From positions 1-64,000 of the forward strand of contig CAKZRU010000013.1 in NCBI GenBank assembly GCA_937146725.1: a DNA stretch of 64,000 nucleotides, written 5' to 3'. The notes beneath the pieces were generated by a model. That model was not told the origin of the DNA. It saw only the letters and a list, made by a program, of their open reading frames with translations, and did no database searches. Both the position numbers and the translations under genes were made by a program. This document shows, piece after piece, positions 51,984-60,210 of the stretch (within the stretch, counting starts at the first letter, position 1; each line of letters starts with the position of its first letter). Source of the DNA: an uncultured Myxococcales bacterium (GTDB lineage: Bacteria; Myxococcota_A; Bradymonadia; UBA7976; VGTA01).

Positions 51984-52053
51984 TTGACGTCCCTAGATTT
52001 ACAGGGCAAGCGGCCACGAAGACGAGCATGAGAGCTAACGTCAACATAAGGAA
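51984..52053 (+). promoter_or_regulatory. Structured rpsB leader, candidate S2 autoregulatory site
   Basis: TTGACGT (51984-51990) pairs perfectly with ACGTCAA (52038-52044) and encloses a second stem CCCT/AGGG (51991-51994 with 52003-52006). The outer stem ends four bases before the AAGGAA ribosome binding site (52048-52053). Ribosomal protein S2 represses its own operon through a leader structure in several bacteria, so a similar role is plausible here; the structure is read by eye. Confidence 0.45.
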
Positions 52054-52059
52054 ATGAAT

Positions 52060-53055
52060 ATGTCAAACATCACTCTACAAGAGATGCTTGAAGCCGGTGT
52101 ACACTTTGGACACCAAACCGCACGCTGGAACCCAACTATGGCGCCATATATTTTTGGTGAGCGTAACGGAATCCACATCATCGATCTACAAAAGACTCTA
52201 CCTATGTATGAGCGCGCTCATCAGTTTGTTAAAACTGAGGCAAGCCGTGGTGGTAATGTTCTTTTTGTAGCGACCAAAAAGCAAGCTCAAGATATGGTGA
52301 TCGAAGCCGCTAACAAATGTGGTATGTTCCACATGACTCACCGTTGGCTTGGCGGTACTTTGACTAACTTCAGCACTGTTAAAAAGTCAATCAAGCGTCT
52401 GCAAGAGCTTGAGCCTATGATTCTTCCTATCCAAGCGCAAAAAAAGGTTGAGTCTTTGCTTGCCGAGGAAAATGACTTTGTTTCAGAGTATGACATTGCC
52501 GACCTACAAAAGCTTCTTGCTCGTATCTCTGGTGCTGAGCTTAGCGATGGTGAGTACAAAAAGCTTGTTGAGCTTGCAAATGCTTCTTTAGAAGGTAATC
52601 TTGATCGTGCTGCGATGTCTGCTATCCTTGAAAACAAGCTTTCACGCGCTCGCCAAACCACTACTCTTAACAAAAAAGAACTTCTTAAGCTTTCTCGTGA
52701 GTTTGAAAAGCTTAATAATAACCTTGGTGGTATCAAAAACATGAAAGATATTCCTAAGGCTCTTTTCGTTGTTGACATCAACAAAGAGCACATCGCAGTT
52801 GCTGAGGCCAAGCGTCTAGGTATTCCTGTTATTGCTATCGTTGACACCAACACCAACCCCAAAGACATCGACTTCCCAATTCCTGGTAATGATGATGCTA
52901 TCCGCGCAATCCAACTGTTTGCAAACGGTATTGCTGAAGCCGTTCTCGATGGTCAAAACTTCAAGGCTGATGAGACCAATACTGATGTAGCAAGCGACGA
53001 TATGGGTGGTGTAGAAGTTGTTGTTAAAGAGACCACAGCTGCTGCTGAGGCCTAA
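52060..53055 (+). CDS. rpsB: 30S ribosomal protein S2 with an internal insertion, 331 aa
   Basis: Conserved S2 features: ITLQEMLEAGVHFGHQTARWNP at the start, GIHIIDLQKT, NVLFVATKKQAQDMV, HRWLGGTLTNFSTV, then NNLGGIKNMKDIPKALFVVDI, GIPVIAIVDTNTNP and FPIPGNDDAIRAI. Between SIKRLQELE (about 117) and LNKKELLKLSREFEKL (about 203) there are about 75 extra residues not found in ordinary S2 proteins of about 240 residues, which makes this one long; a C-terminal tail rich in Asp, Glu and Ala adds a little more. The ATG at 52060 sits six bases from AAGGAA, better than the ATG at 52054. First gene of rpsB-tsf-pyrH. Confidence 0.95.
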   Translation: MSNITLQEMLEAGVHFGHQTARWNPTMAPYIFGERNGIHIIDLQKTLPMYERAHQFVKTEASRGGNVLFVATKKQAQDMVIEAANKCGMFHMTHRWLGGTLTNFSTVKKSIKRLQELEPMILPIQAQKKVESLLAEENDFVSEYDIADLQKLLARISGAELSDGEYKKLVELANASLEGNLDRAAMSAILENKLSRARQTTTLNKKELLKLSREFEKLNNNLGGIKNMKDIPKALFVVDINKEHIAVAEAKRLGIPVIAIVDTNTNPKDIDFPIPGNDDAIRAIQLFANGIAEAVLDGQNFKADETNTDVASDDMGGVEVVVKETTAAAEA

Positions 53056-53103
53056 TTTACCCAATCAATCTTAACTGACTTAATTTATACTAAAGGAAAA
53101 AAA

Positions 53104-53754
53104 ATGGCTGTTACAGCAAAGCTTGTTTCTGAGCTCCGCGCCAAGACCGGCGCTGGTATGATGGATTGTAAAAAAGCACTTGTAGAGTGTGATGGTGATA
53201 TGGGTAAGGCTGTAGAGTATCTACAAAAGAAAAGCCTAGCTGCTGTTGCAAAGCGCGCTGGTAAAGTTGCGGCTGAGGGTGCAGTTTACTCATACATTCA
53301 CGATGGCCGTGTAGGTGCTATGGTTGAAGTAAACAGCGAGACTGACTTTGTTGCTCGTGGTGAAGCTTTCCAAGCGATGATCAAGAATGTTGCTATGCAT
53401 ATCGCTGCTAGCAATCCTCTTTATCTTGAGCCTAGCGAGATTCCGGCGGAAGTTACTGAGAAGCAAAAAGAGATTTATGCTGCTCAACTTCTTGCTGAGG
53501 GTAAGCCTGAGGCAATGATCGAGAAAATCATGACTGGTAAGCTCAAGAAGTGGCACAGCGATGTATGTCTACTTAATCAGTCTTATGTTAAAGAGGATAA
53601 GATGACCGTTGCTGAGTATGTAACTGAGGTTGCCTCTACCATCAAAGAAAACATCAAGATTCGTCGCTTTGTTCGCTTTGAGCTCGGTGAGGGTATCGAG
53701 AAAAAAGAAGAAGACTTTGCTGCTGAGGTAGCTGCTGCTGCTGCTGGCGTTTAA
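53104..53754 (+). CDS. tsf: Elongation factor Ts
   Basis: A 216-residue guanine nucleotide exchange factor for EF-Tu. The N-terminal domain has SELRAKTGAGMMDCKKALVECDGDMGKAVEYL and the core has VEVNSETDFVARGEAFQ with the TDFV motif that contacts EF-Tu. The length is between the short Thermus form and the longer E. coli form, with a truncated second core half. AAAGGA precedes the ATG. It follows rpsB by 48 bases, the standard order. Confidence 0.96.
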   Translation: MAVTAKLVSELRAKTGAGMMDCKKALVECDGDMGKAVEYLQKKSLAAVAKRAGKVAAEGAVYSYIHDGRVGAMVEVNSETDFVARGEAFQAMIKNVAMHIAASNPLYLEPSEIPAEVTEKQKEIYAAQLLAEGKPEAMIEKIMTGKLKKWHSDVCLLNQSYVKEDKMTVAEYVTEVASTIKENIKIRRFVRFELGEGIEKKEEDFAAEVAAAAAGV

Positions 53755-53763
53755 GAGGTACTC

Positions 53764-54504
53764 TTGAAAGACTTATCACGACCAAGACGTGTCTTGCTTA
53801 AACTTTCAGGCGAGGCTCTCATGGGTCAGCTCGACTTTGGAATTGAAGCCGAGATGATGAGTCAGGTTGTCCACTCGATCAAGGCTGCCTGCACCCAAGG
53901 TGTTCAAGTAGCCATTGTCGTTGGCGGTGGTAATATTTTCCGTGGTGTACAAGGCAGTGCAAGCGGGATGAACCGTACTCGTGCCGATCAAATGGGCATG
54001 ATGGCGACGGTGATGAACGGCTTGGCGCTTGTCGATGCTCTTGAGCGAGTCGGACAGCCGGCCCAAGCCTTTTGCGCCATTGAAATGCCCAGAGTAATGA
54101 AGCTTTTCCGCCGTGATGAGGCGCTACAAGCCTTGGAACGTGGTGAAGTTTGTGTTTTTGCTGGTGGTACAGGTAATCCTTTCTTTACCACAGATTCCGC
54201 TGCGGCTCTCAGAGCGGCTGAACTTGACGTTGATGAGCTTCTTAAGGGAACTCAAGTCAATGGAATCTATGAAGCTGATCCACGCAAAGTGCCCACTGCC
54301 CGCTGTTATCAAAGCGTGAGTTTTGCAACCTGTCTTAGTCAAAGACTCCAAGTGATGGATGCCTCTGCTTTTGCAATCTGCCAAAGTGAAGGTATTAGCC
54401 TACGCGTCTTTAATATGCATCAAGAAAATGTCATTGAGCGAGCACTGCTTGGTGATGTTCAAGGGACTTTAGTGGGGGTCGGGTTAGAGGATTCTTTTAT
54501 CTAA
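53764..54504 (+). CDS. pyrH: UMP kinase
   Basis: A 246-residue amino-acid-kinase-fold enzyme that makes UDP from UMP and ATP. Motifs: VLLKLSGEALMG, VAIVVGGGNIFRG, DQMGMMATVMNGLALVDAL, VFAGGTGNPFFTTDSAAALRA and DPRKVPTA-like GIYEADPRKVPTARC. It starts at TTG with AGAGG overlapping the tsf stop, so translation is coupled. The ribosome recycling factor gene that usually follows is absent; a convergent gene lies there instead. Confidence 0.95.
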   Translation: MKDLSRPRRVLLKLSGEALMGQLDFGIEAEMMSQVVHSIKAACTQGVQVAIVVGGGNIFRGVQGSASGMNRTRADQMGMMATVMNGLALVDALERVGQPAQAFCAIEMPRVMKLFRRDEALQALERGEVCVFAGGTGNPFFTTDSAAALRAAELDVDELLKGTQVNGIYEADPRKVPTARCYQSVSFATCLSQRLQVMDASAFAICQSEGISLRVFNMHQENVIERALLGDVQGTLVGVGLEDSFI

Positions 54505-54518
54505 GAGCATCATTTTAG

Positions 54519-54926
54519 TTAAAAAACTTGCTCTCCCAACACCTCATTAAATATTTTTTTTAAGCGCTCAAGTGCCTGACTCATGATTTTACTATCGGCT
54601 TGCAATGCATCTTGATGTGTACATGCGGGATAGCGCTCTAAGCGACTTTCTTTATATTCTAGCAGTAGCTCATTGATTCTAACTTCTTTTAAAAAAGATA
54701 AATTATTTTCAATACTTAATCGACCATTCTGTATTTCAAGATACATAGGATTTAACAAAGCAAAAAGACGTTTTCTTTGCCAAGAATCTTCACTAAATAC
54801 TTTTTCAACCAGATGAATCGCTTGTTTAAAATGACTTTCTACGGCAAACGCTTGACACTTTGAACAGGTGATTTGGCTAAGCAATGCTTGAGCAGGTGAT
54901 AAATCGCTTGCGAGTCGCTTCATCAT
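54519..54926 (-). CDS. Unknown small protein with CxxC, 135 aa
   Basis: Not recognised. The N-terminal third has a CxxC (ITCSKCQAF) followed by amphipathic helices (FKQAIHLVEKVFSED, NPMYLEIQNGRLSIENNLSFLKEVRINELLLEYKESRLERYPACT) and ends ALERLKKIFNEVLGEQVF. It could be a small metal-binding helical protein. It converges with pyrH, 14 bases between the stops, and diverges from rpmG. Confidence 0.5.
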   Translation of the reverse strand: MMKRLASDLSPAQALLSQITCSKCQAFAVESHFKQAIHLVEKVFSEDSWQRKRLFALLNPMYLEIQNGRLSIENNLSFLKEVRINELLLEYKESRLERYPACTHQDALQADSKIMSQALERLKKIFNEVLGEQVF

Positions 54927-55010
54927 CGTGTAAATGATTGATCCTTGAGAATTATGTGATGTCTTTATAGTCGCAAAACTTATTACGACCCAATCCAGAG
55001 GGAGTTTATC

Positions 55011-55178
55011 ATGGCTAAGCCAAAGCGCGAAAAAATTAAATTAGAAAGTACTGCTGGCACAGGTTATTTTTACACTACAAGCAAGAACCGTCGTACCAGC
55101 ACCGGTAAACTTGAGCTTATGAAGTACGATCCAAAAGTACGTAAGCACGTTCTTTTCAAAGAGACTAAGCTCAAATAA
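55011..55178 (+). CDS. rpmG: 50S ribosomal protein L33, zinc-free type
   Basis: A 55-residue protein beginning [18 protein letters not shown] and continuing with [28 protein letters not shown] and KLK at the end, a close match to bacterial L33. There are no zinc-binding Cys pairs, so it is the C-minus form. AGGGAG lies seven to eight bases before the ATG. It stands alone, without the rpmB that often accompanies it. Structured DNA follows (55207-55256). Confidence 0.95.
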   Translation: MAKPKREKIKLESTAGTGYFYTTSKNRRTSTGKLELMKYDPKVRKHVLFKETKLK

Positions 55179-55206
55179 GCCCACTCTTTTTATCTTTGAT
55201 CGCAAA

Positions 55207-55256
55207 GCAATCGCTCACAAGTGATTGCAAGCAGTTCAAAGCTTGAGCTAAAGCTC
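55207..55256 (+). terminator. Two inverted repeats downstream of rpmG
   Basis: GCAATCGCT (55207-55215) pairs with AAGTGATTGC (55219-55228) as a nine-base stem with one G-T pair and a four-base loop. A second palindrome, TGAGCT-AA-AGCTCA, lies at 55244-55257. Neither is followed by a T-tract, so they are not a classical Rho-independent terminator, but they lie between convergent genes where transcription should stop. Confidence 0.4.
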
Positions 55257-55291
55257 ACCAAGTGCCGATTCAAGTGCTTTGAAACACGGAT

Positions 55292-57700
55292 TTATTCCGA
55301 ATAAATAAACTCAAGGCCTTGAAGCAGCTCGTTATGAGTCAGCACTGATTGATCAAGATTTTGATCAGCGCTTTTGATGAGACGGGGATGCTTATACCAA
55401 GTGGCCTGTGGTGCCTTAATGATCAAATCTCCGATTTCGATGCGATCAAAAATAGGCGCACCCAGAGCATATTGATCAGTGCCGGCCACAGGATATAAGC
55501 CCATTGCTGTCCACAAATACCAAGCTGATAAAGTACCTGAGTCATCATTACCATCAAGTCCATCAGCCGGTGTATGCCCATAGCGAGTTTCTAAGATATG
55601 ATGACTTGCTTCTGTACTGATTTCAGGGGCATCAGCCAAGCTTCCTAGCCAAGCATAATGTAAAACCGGTTCATTGCCATGCCAATAGTAATCATCGGGC
55701 AGTAGATCATCTTCTTCGATATATACTCTTTGCCAATATTCGGTCAGCCGTTCTAAAAATGCATTCCGATCACCAGCATGCTGAACAGCAATCATCTCAG
55801 TCACCGCATAGGGTACATACCATAAGTAATGCCAAGCATTACCCTCCACATACGCCTCAATCCAATTTGTGGATGAGTCTAACTGCTCCCATGAACCATC
55901 TCGATTACGCCCTACCATAAAACCCTGTTCTGCATCCCAATGATTGCGCCACTGTTGAGATAAGCTTTGTAAACGATCGGCTTCTTCCATATTGCCTCTT
56001 TGCCGAGCCCAACGAGAATGGGCATCATCGGACCAAGCAAACTCTAAAGTACGAGACACCGAACCACTGTGTTCATCTGCGGGCACCCAACCTAAGTTCA
56101 AATAGGCCTCTCCTCCTTTTCGAGTGGAGTCGTCTGCTTGCATCTTGACTTGAGCCAAAGAGGCATCAAAAGCTAGATCTTCATTCCATCCCTCAAAACC
56201 TTTTAAAGCTGCTTCGGCAAAGAGCTGAGTAGCTGGTGTACCCACCATACCGCCGGTATACCCATGGGCCATAGGCCATCTGGGTAAAGAACCTCCATCT
56301 TCATACATACGCACCAAACTTTTGAGCATATCGAGCTGGAGTTCCGGATGAGCTAATAAGTAAAAGCTGTGTAAGTTTCTAAAGGTATCCCACAAAGAAA
56401 AGTCGCTATAATAATTAAAGTCAGCTTGATGAATCTCCTGATCTAAGCCTCGGTAGCGACCATCCACATCACTGTTGAGTGAGGGCATTAATAAAGCGTG
56501 ATAATGAGCGGTGGTAAAGCGTTTAACATCTTGCTCACTGCCTCTTACTTTCACTTTGGATAAAACTGTTCTCCACAGGCTTTCGACCTCATCTAAGCGG
56601 GCCAAAAGATCTGTATTAGGAAGTTCGGTGTTTAGGTTAAGTCTTGCGCCTTCATGGTCAACAAAAGACAGCGCAATGCGTACATCAACTTCTGTAGTAC
56701 CGGCAGGGAAACTCAGCACTAAACCGCTTTGTGAGCCCTCAAATAAGCTTCCCTCAATCAGAGTGCTTTCTTGTTCATTATCTTGCTGCCACCCCTGTAT
56801 TAAGCTTGGCTTTGGTGAGACTTTCATTACCGCATAATGACGAGCGCCACCAAAACGACCGCTATATGAGCCATCCAATCTTTGATACAGTTCAAACTCT
56901 TGTTCTAATTCATGATCAAGCTCGGTATCAACCACCCTAATCCTTGATTCTAGAGTCGTGGTTGTTTCTAAATTATCACCTAAATCCACAATAACGACCG
57001 GACTTATATCCGTAATTTCAGCATTACTTGCATCAAAAGTATAGTGATGCTGTGCACCATGAGGTGTTGCCACAATCTCAACCATAGTTTGGTCATCTTG
57101 AAGTAATACACCATAACGACCGGGAGAAGCCCATTCTGCATCATGGCTAAATGGTGCTTGGCGACCTTCAAAGCTTATATATTCATTCTGCCAAACCCGT
57201 CTTGGCATGAGTGAAATCCCTCCATAATCCACAACGCCCATTCCATGAGCATGGGTATGCGAAAAGCCTTGAATATGGGTATCGGGATAGTGATAACCAG
57301 CGCAGTGATACGGTGGAATCATCACCACTTTGCGAGTATCGGGGCCCACTAAGGTTAAACCATTGGGCGCACTTGCTCCTGGACTTACACTCGCAATCTC
57401 GGCCACCTGTCCGCCGGTTGCTATAAAAGGATTCACCAATGGGATAGGATCATAGGCTTCAATCGGCTCACTTTGGCTCTGCATATCCTGTGGTTCTGCA
57501 ACAGCCATATCTAAAACCATGTCGGTTTCATTGGGATTAAAGTCTAAATCAGCAAGTTCTTGATCGCTTTGAGTCATATTCTCCATATCAAGTATTGGAC
57601 TTGTTGGTGTTGTGCCATCATCACAGGCAACAACTAAGCTGACTATTAAACTGATCGTACTGAGCCAAAGTAGCAGTGAACGAGAGTTAGAATCACTCAT
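55292..57700 (-). CDS. GH92-family glycosidase lipoprotein (alpha-mannosidase-like)
   Basis: An 802-residue lipoprotein: signal peptide with Cys at LVVAC (about residue 26), then a Thr/Pro/Asp/Glu-rich linker (to about 80). The catalytic region shows VNPFIATGGQV, SPGASAPNGLTLVGPDT, HIQGFSHTHAHGMGVVDYGG, YSDFSLWDTFRNLHSFYLL and the GNDDSGTLSAWYLWTAMGLYPV segment, all matching glycoside hydrolase family 92, calcium-dependent exo-alpha-mannosidases. It would trim mannose from external glycans. No mannose transport or other glycosidase gene lies nearby. A strong ribosome binding site is not obvious. Confidence 0.9.
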   Translation of the reverse strand: MSDSNSRSLLLWLSTISLIVSLVVACDDGTTPTSPILDMENMTQSDQELADLDFNPNETDMVLDMAVAEPQDMQSQSEPIEAYDPIPLVNPFIATGGQVAEIASVSPGASAPNGLTLVGPDTRKVVMIPPYHCAGYHYPDTHIQGFSHTHAHGMGVVDYGGISLMPRRVWQNEYISFEGRQAPFSHDAEWASPGRYGVLLQDDQTMVEIVATPHGAQHHYTFDASNAEITDISPVVIVDLGDNLETTTTLESRIRVVDTELDHELEQEFELYQRLDGSYSGRFGGARHYAVMKVSPKPSLIQGWQQDNEQESTLIEGSLFEGSQSGLVLSFPAGTTEVDVRIALSFVDHEGARLNLNTELPNTDLLARLDEVESLWRTVLSKVKVRGSEQDVKRFTTAHYHALLMPSLNSDVDGRYRGLDQEIHQADFNYYSDFSLWDTFRNLHSFYLLAHPELQLDMLKSLVRMYEDGGSLPRWPMAHGYTGGMVGTPATQLFAEAALKGFEGWNEDLAFDASLAQVKMQADDSTRKGGEAYLNLGWVPADEHSGSVSRTLEFAWSDDAHSRWARQRGNMEEADRLQSLSQQWRNHWDAEQGFMVGRNRDGSWEQLDSSTNWIEAYVEGNAWHYLWYVPYAVTEMIAVQHAGDRNAFLERLTEYWQRVYIEEDDLLPDDYYWHGNEPVLHYAWLGSLADAPEISTEASHHILETRYGHTPADGLDGNDDSGTLSAWYLWTAMGLYPVAGTDQYALGAPIFDRIEIGDLIIKAPQATWYKHPRLIKSADQNLDQSVLTHNELLQGLEFIYSE

Positions 57701-57725
57701 AAGGTCATCATTCCTATCACTTAAG

Positions 57726-57762
57726 AGATTAAAGAGAGATGAGAGAAAGATTAAAGAGAGAT
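57726..57762. repeat. 22-bp-period direct repeat downstream of a gene end
   Basis: AGATTAAAGAGAGAT occurs at 57726-57740 and again at 57748-57762. It lies between the start of the GH92 gene and the stop of the YyaL-like gene (57784), 22 bases after that stop on the minus strand. Confidence 0.85.
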
Positions 57763-57783
57763 TAAAAACTCCCGATCAACTCA

Positions 57784-60030
57784 CTAACCATCAAGTTTGG
57801 ACAGAGCCGAGCGCAAGGCTGCTGCTTGAGTGATCGGAGGTGTACACCCGCGACTTGAGCAAATCAAAGCTTGGGCATTTTGAGTTTCGGCCGGCTTATT
57901 GGATAAAATAGGAATATGTGTGCTGAGCCCACTATTGATTTGCTTAAGCACTAAGCGCACTGTGAAAGGTAGAAAGAGCTTGGAGCACGCTTCACTTAGT
58001 GGATGCCGTACTCGATCCTCGTGTTGAGCCAAGTGCACAATCACCACCTGTCCTCGGCCACCAAACCATTGCGCCAAAGCACAAAGCGCTTTGGGCGTTG
58101 CTGTGGGTTGAGCGCTCATAATCGGTGCGATCGCTTTAAGGGTGCTATCAGCTTGCGCTCGATAATGAGGAATATCGGTGAGCTGATGTAAGCGAAGTGA
58201 GGCTAAGGCGGCCAAAGCATTTCCACTAGGTTCGGCCCCATCGATTAGGGGTTTTTCTTCATAGGGTAAAAGCGAACGCCGTTCGATTGAGCAACGAAAA
58301 AACCCACCTCTTTCCTGATCAAAAAAGATTTCGGCGGCTTCGTATACTTCCATGGCCTGATGTAGAGCTGTGACCTCACCCGAAGCTTCAAAATAATCTA
58401 AAAGACCAATACATAAAGCCATATAATCTTCGAGTACCCCATCGGCCTGTAAGTTCGGGTCACCCTCTGCTCGCCAAACCCGCTTCACCTTAGCGCCATC
58501 CCACATACGTTGATTAAGGAATTTTGCGGTATTGTGCGCTAATAATAGATAATGTGGATCGGCAAGAACGCTAGCCGCCTTGGAAAAGGCTGATAACATA
58601 AAAGCATTCCAAGCACAGATCACCTGTTCATCTCGGATAGGATGTGGTCTAGCTTCTCGGGCTTGATAGAGTTTTTGCCTAATCGCTTTCCAATATCTTT
58701 GTTCTTCGGCGTTAAAGGGCTCGTAGATTCTAAATAGATTACGACCGGTCAGTTGATGTTTAGGTTGAACATCTTGAGCAGACTCTTGCTGAGCATCTGT
58801 TTGCTGATCTAAAGCAGTGTCCGACGCTTCTTGGGCAGCTTCACTGTGGTGAATATTACCTTCAGGAGTTAAACCAAAGCTTGCGACCACCCACTCAAAC
58901 TCTTCTTGGGAAAGCAGTCCTTGTAGCTCTTGATAGGTCCAAGTGTAAAAATAACCTTCAATCCGATCACCACGCTCATTTAGGCTTTCGGCATCTAAGG
59001 CGGCGGCCCATGCTCCGGAACTAACCTGTAATTCCCGCTCCACAAAGCTTAGGCAATCTCGGGCGATCTCTGCATATAATTCTCTTTTGGTGACTTGGTA
59101 AGTTTCAAGGGCAATGGTGATGAGTTGGGCGTTGTCATACAGCATTTTTTCAAAATGAGGTAGCCACCAACGATTATCAACACTGTAACGCGCAACCCCA
59201 CCGCCGACATGGTCATAAATGCCACCGCAATACATGCGCTCCAAAGTGACTTCAACCGCTTTGAGATAGCTTGGGTCACCATCACGATGCCACGCTCTGA
59301 GCAAGGCTTCTAGCATGGCAGGTCTGAGAAACTTGGGCGGTTCGGAAAATCCGCCCCAATCTTCATCAAAACTTGAAAGCCAAGTACTGGCCGCTTGATC
59401 GAGCCATTCCGGAGATAATTGAGCGAGTGGTGCTTGCAGAGCATAGTCTTTAAGAACTTGTAAAGGCGCTTCGCCTTGAGCACTCAACTGAGGATCTTGC
59501 CAATTTTTTTGAATCGCTCGTAAATATGAAAAAAGCCCTACTTTCACTCCTCGATCACCATCACGGGGCGGTAAATAAGTAGAGGCATATAAGGGTCTTT
59601 TGGCGGGCGTTAAAAACAGGTTCATGGGCCAGCCACCTTGACCGGTTGTGATCTGCAGAAAATCCATATAAACGGCATCAACATCCGGAAGTTCTTCGCG
59701 ATCCACCTTGATCGCCACAAAGTGTTCATTCATGAATTGAGCGATTTCTTCATCTTCAAAAGACTCTCGCTCCATCACATGGCACCAATGACAAGTACTG
59801 TAGCCAATACTTAAAAAGACCGGTTTATTTTCTTGCCTGGCTTGGGCAAAAGCTTCTTCTCCCCAAGTTTTCCAATCGATGGGATTATGCGCATGTTGGA
59901 GTAGATAAGGACTTTCCGAAAGAATCAGTTCATTCACATACTTAGGAAGTCCTGCTGACGCCCAATAACGAGTGCGAGGACTGTGATTTCGTTTCGCCTT
60001 GAGAGCCTGTAGTAAATGAGCCTCATTCAT
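57784..60030 (-). CDS. YyaL/SPATA20-type thioredoxin-fold and (alpha/alpha)6-barrel protein
   Basis: A 748-residue protein. The N-terminal DUF255 domain has [56 protein letters not shown] and [16 protein letters not shown], a thioredoxin-like fold with a CHWCH site. The remaining ~550 residues form an epimerase-like alpha/alpha barrel ([69 protein letters not shown]). The family is widely conserved and its reaction is uncertain; the length is normal. It lies upstream of GH92 in the same direction with 83 bases between. Confidence 0.9.
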   Translation of the reverse strand: MNEAHLLQALKAKRNHSPRTRYWASAGLPKYVNELILSESPYLLQHAHNPIDWKTWGEEAFAQARQENKPVFLSIGYSTCHWCHVMERESFEDEEIAQFMNEHFVAIKVDREELPDVDAVYMDFLQITTGQGGWPMNLFLTPAKRPLYASTYLPPRDGDRGVKVGLFSYLRAIQKNWQDPQLSAQGEAPLQVLKDYALQAPLAQLSPEWLDQAASTWLSSFDEDWGGFSEPPKFLRPAMLEALLRAWHRDGDPSYLKAVEVTLERMYCGGIYDHVGGGVARYSVDNRWWLPHFEKMLYDNAQLITIALETYQVTKRELYAEIARDCLSFVERELQVSSGAWAAALDAESLNERGDRIEGYFYTWTYQELQGLLSQEEFEWVVASFGLTPEGNIHHSEAAQEASDTALDQQTDAQQESAQDVQPKHQLTGRNLFRIYEPFNAEEQRYWKAIRQKLYQAREARPHPIRDEQVICAWNAFMLSAFSKAASVLADPHYLLLAHNTAKFLNQRMWDGAKVKRVWRAEGDPNLQADGVLEDYMALCIGLLDYFEASGEVTALHQAMEVYEAAEIFFDQERGGFFRCSIERRSLLPYEEKPLIDGAEPSGNALAALASLRLHQLTDIPHYRAQADSTLKAIAPIMSAQPTATPKALCALAQWFGGRGQVVIVHLAQHEDRVRHPLSEACSKLFLPFTVRLVLKQINSGLSTHIPILSNKPAETQNAQALICSSRGCTPPITQAAALRSALSKLDG

Positions 60031-60210
60031 TGCGCTTGCTTCTCCTGTTTAATGCCCGATCACTTGGAACTCTCTCTTGATACTATGAGCCTTAAAGTGA
60101 TGCAAGCCGACTCCAAGCATAGATCATGATTTTTACATATATTTATGCAAAGCCTGTTTGTCACCAAAGCACCTTTGATCACATATTTTGCATCGGTTTA
60201 AAGCTAAAAC

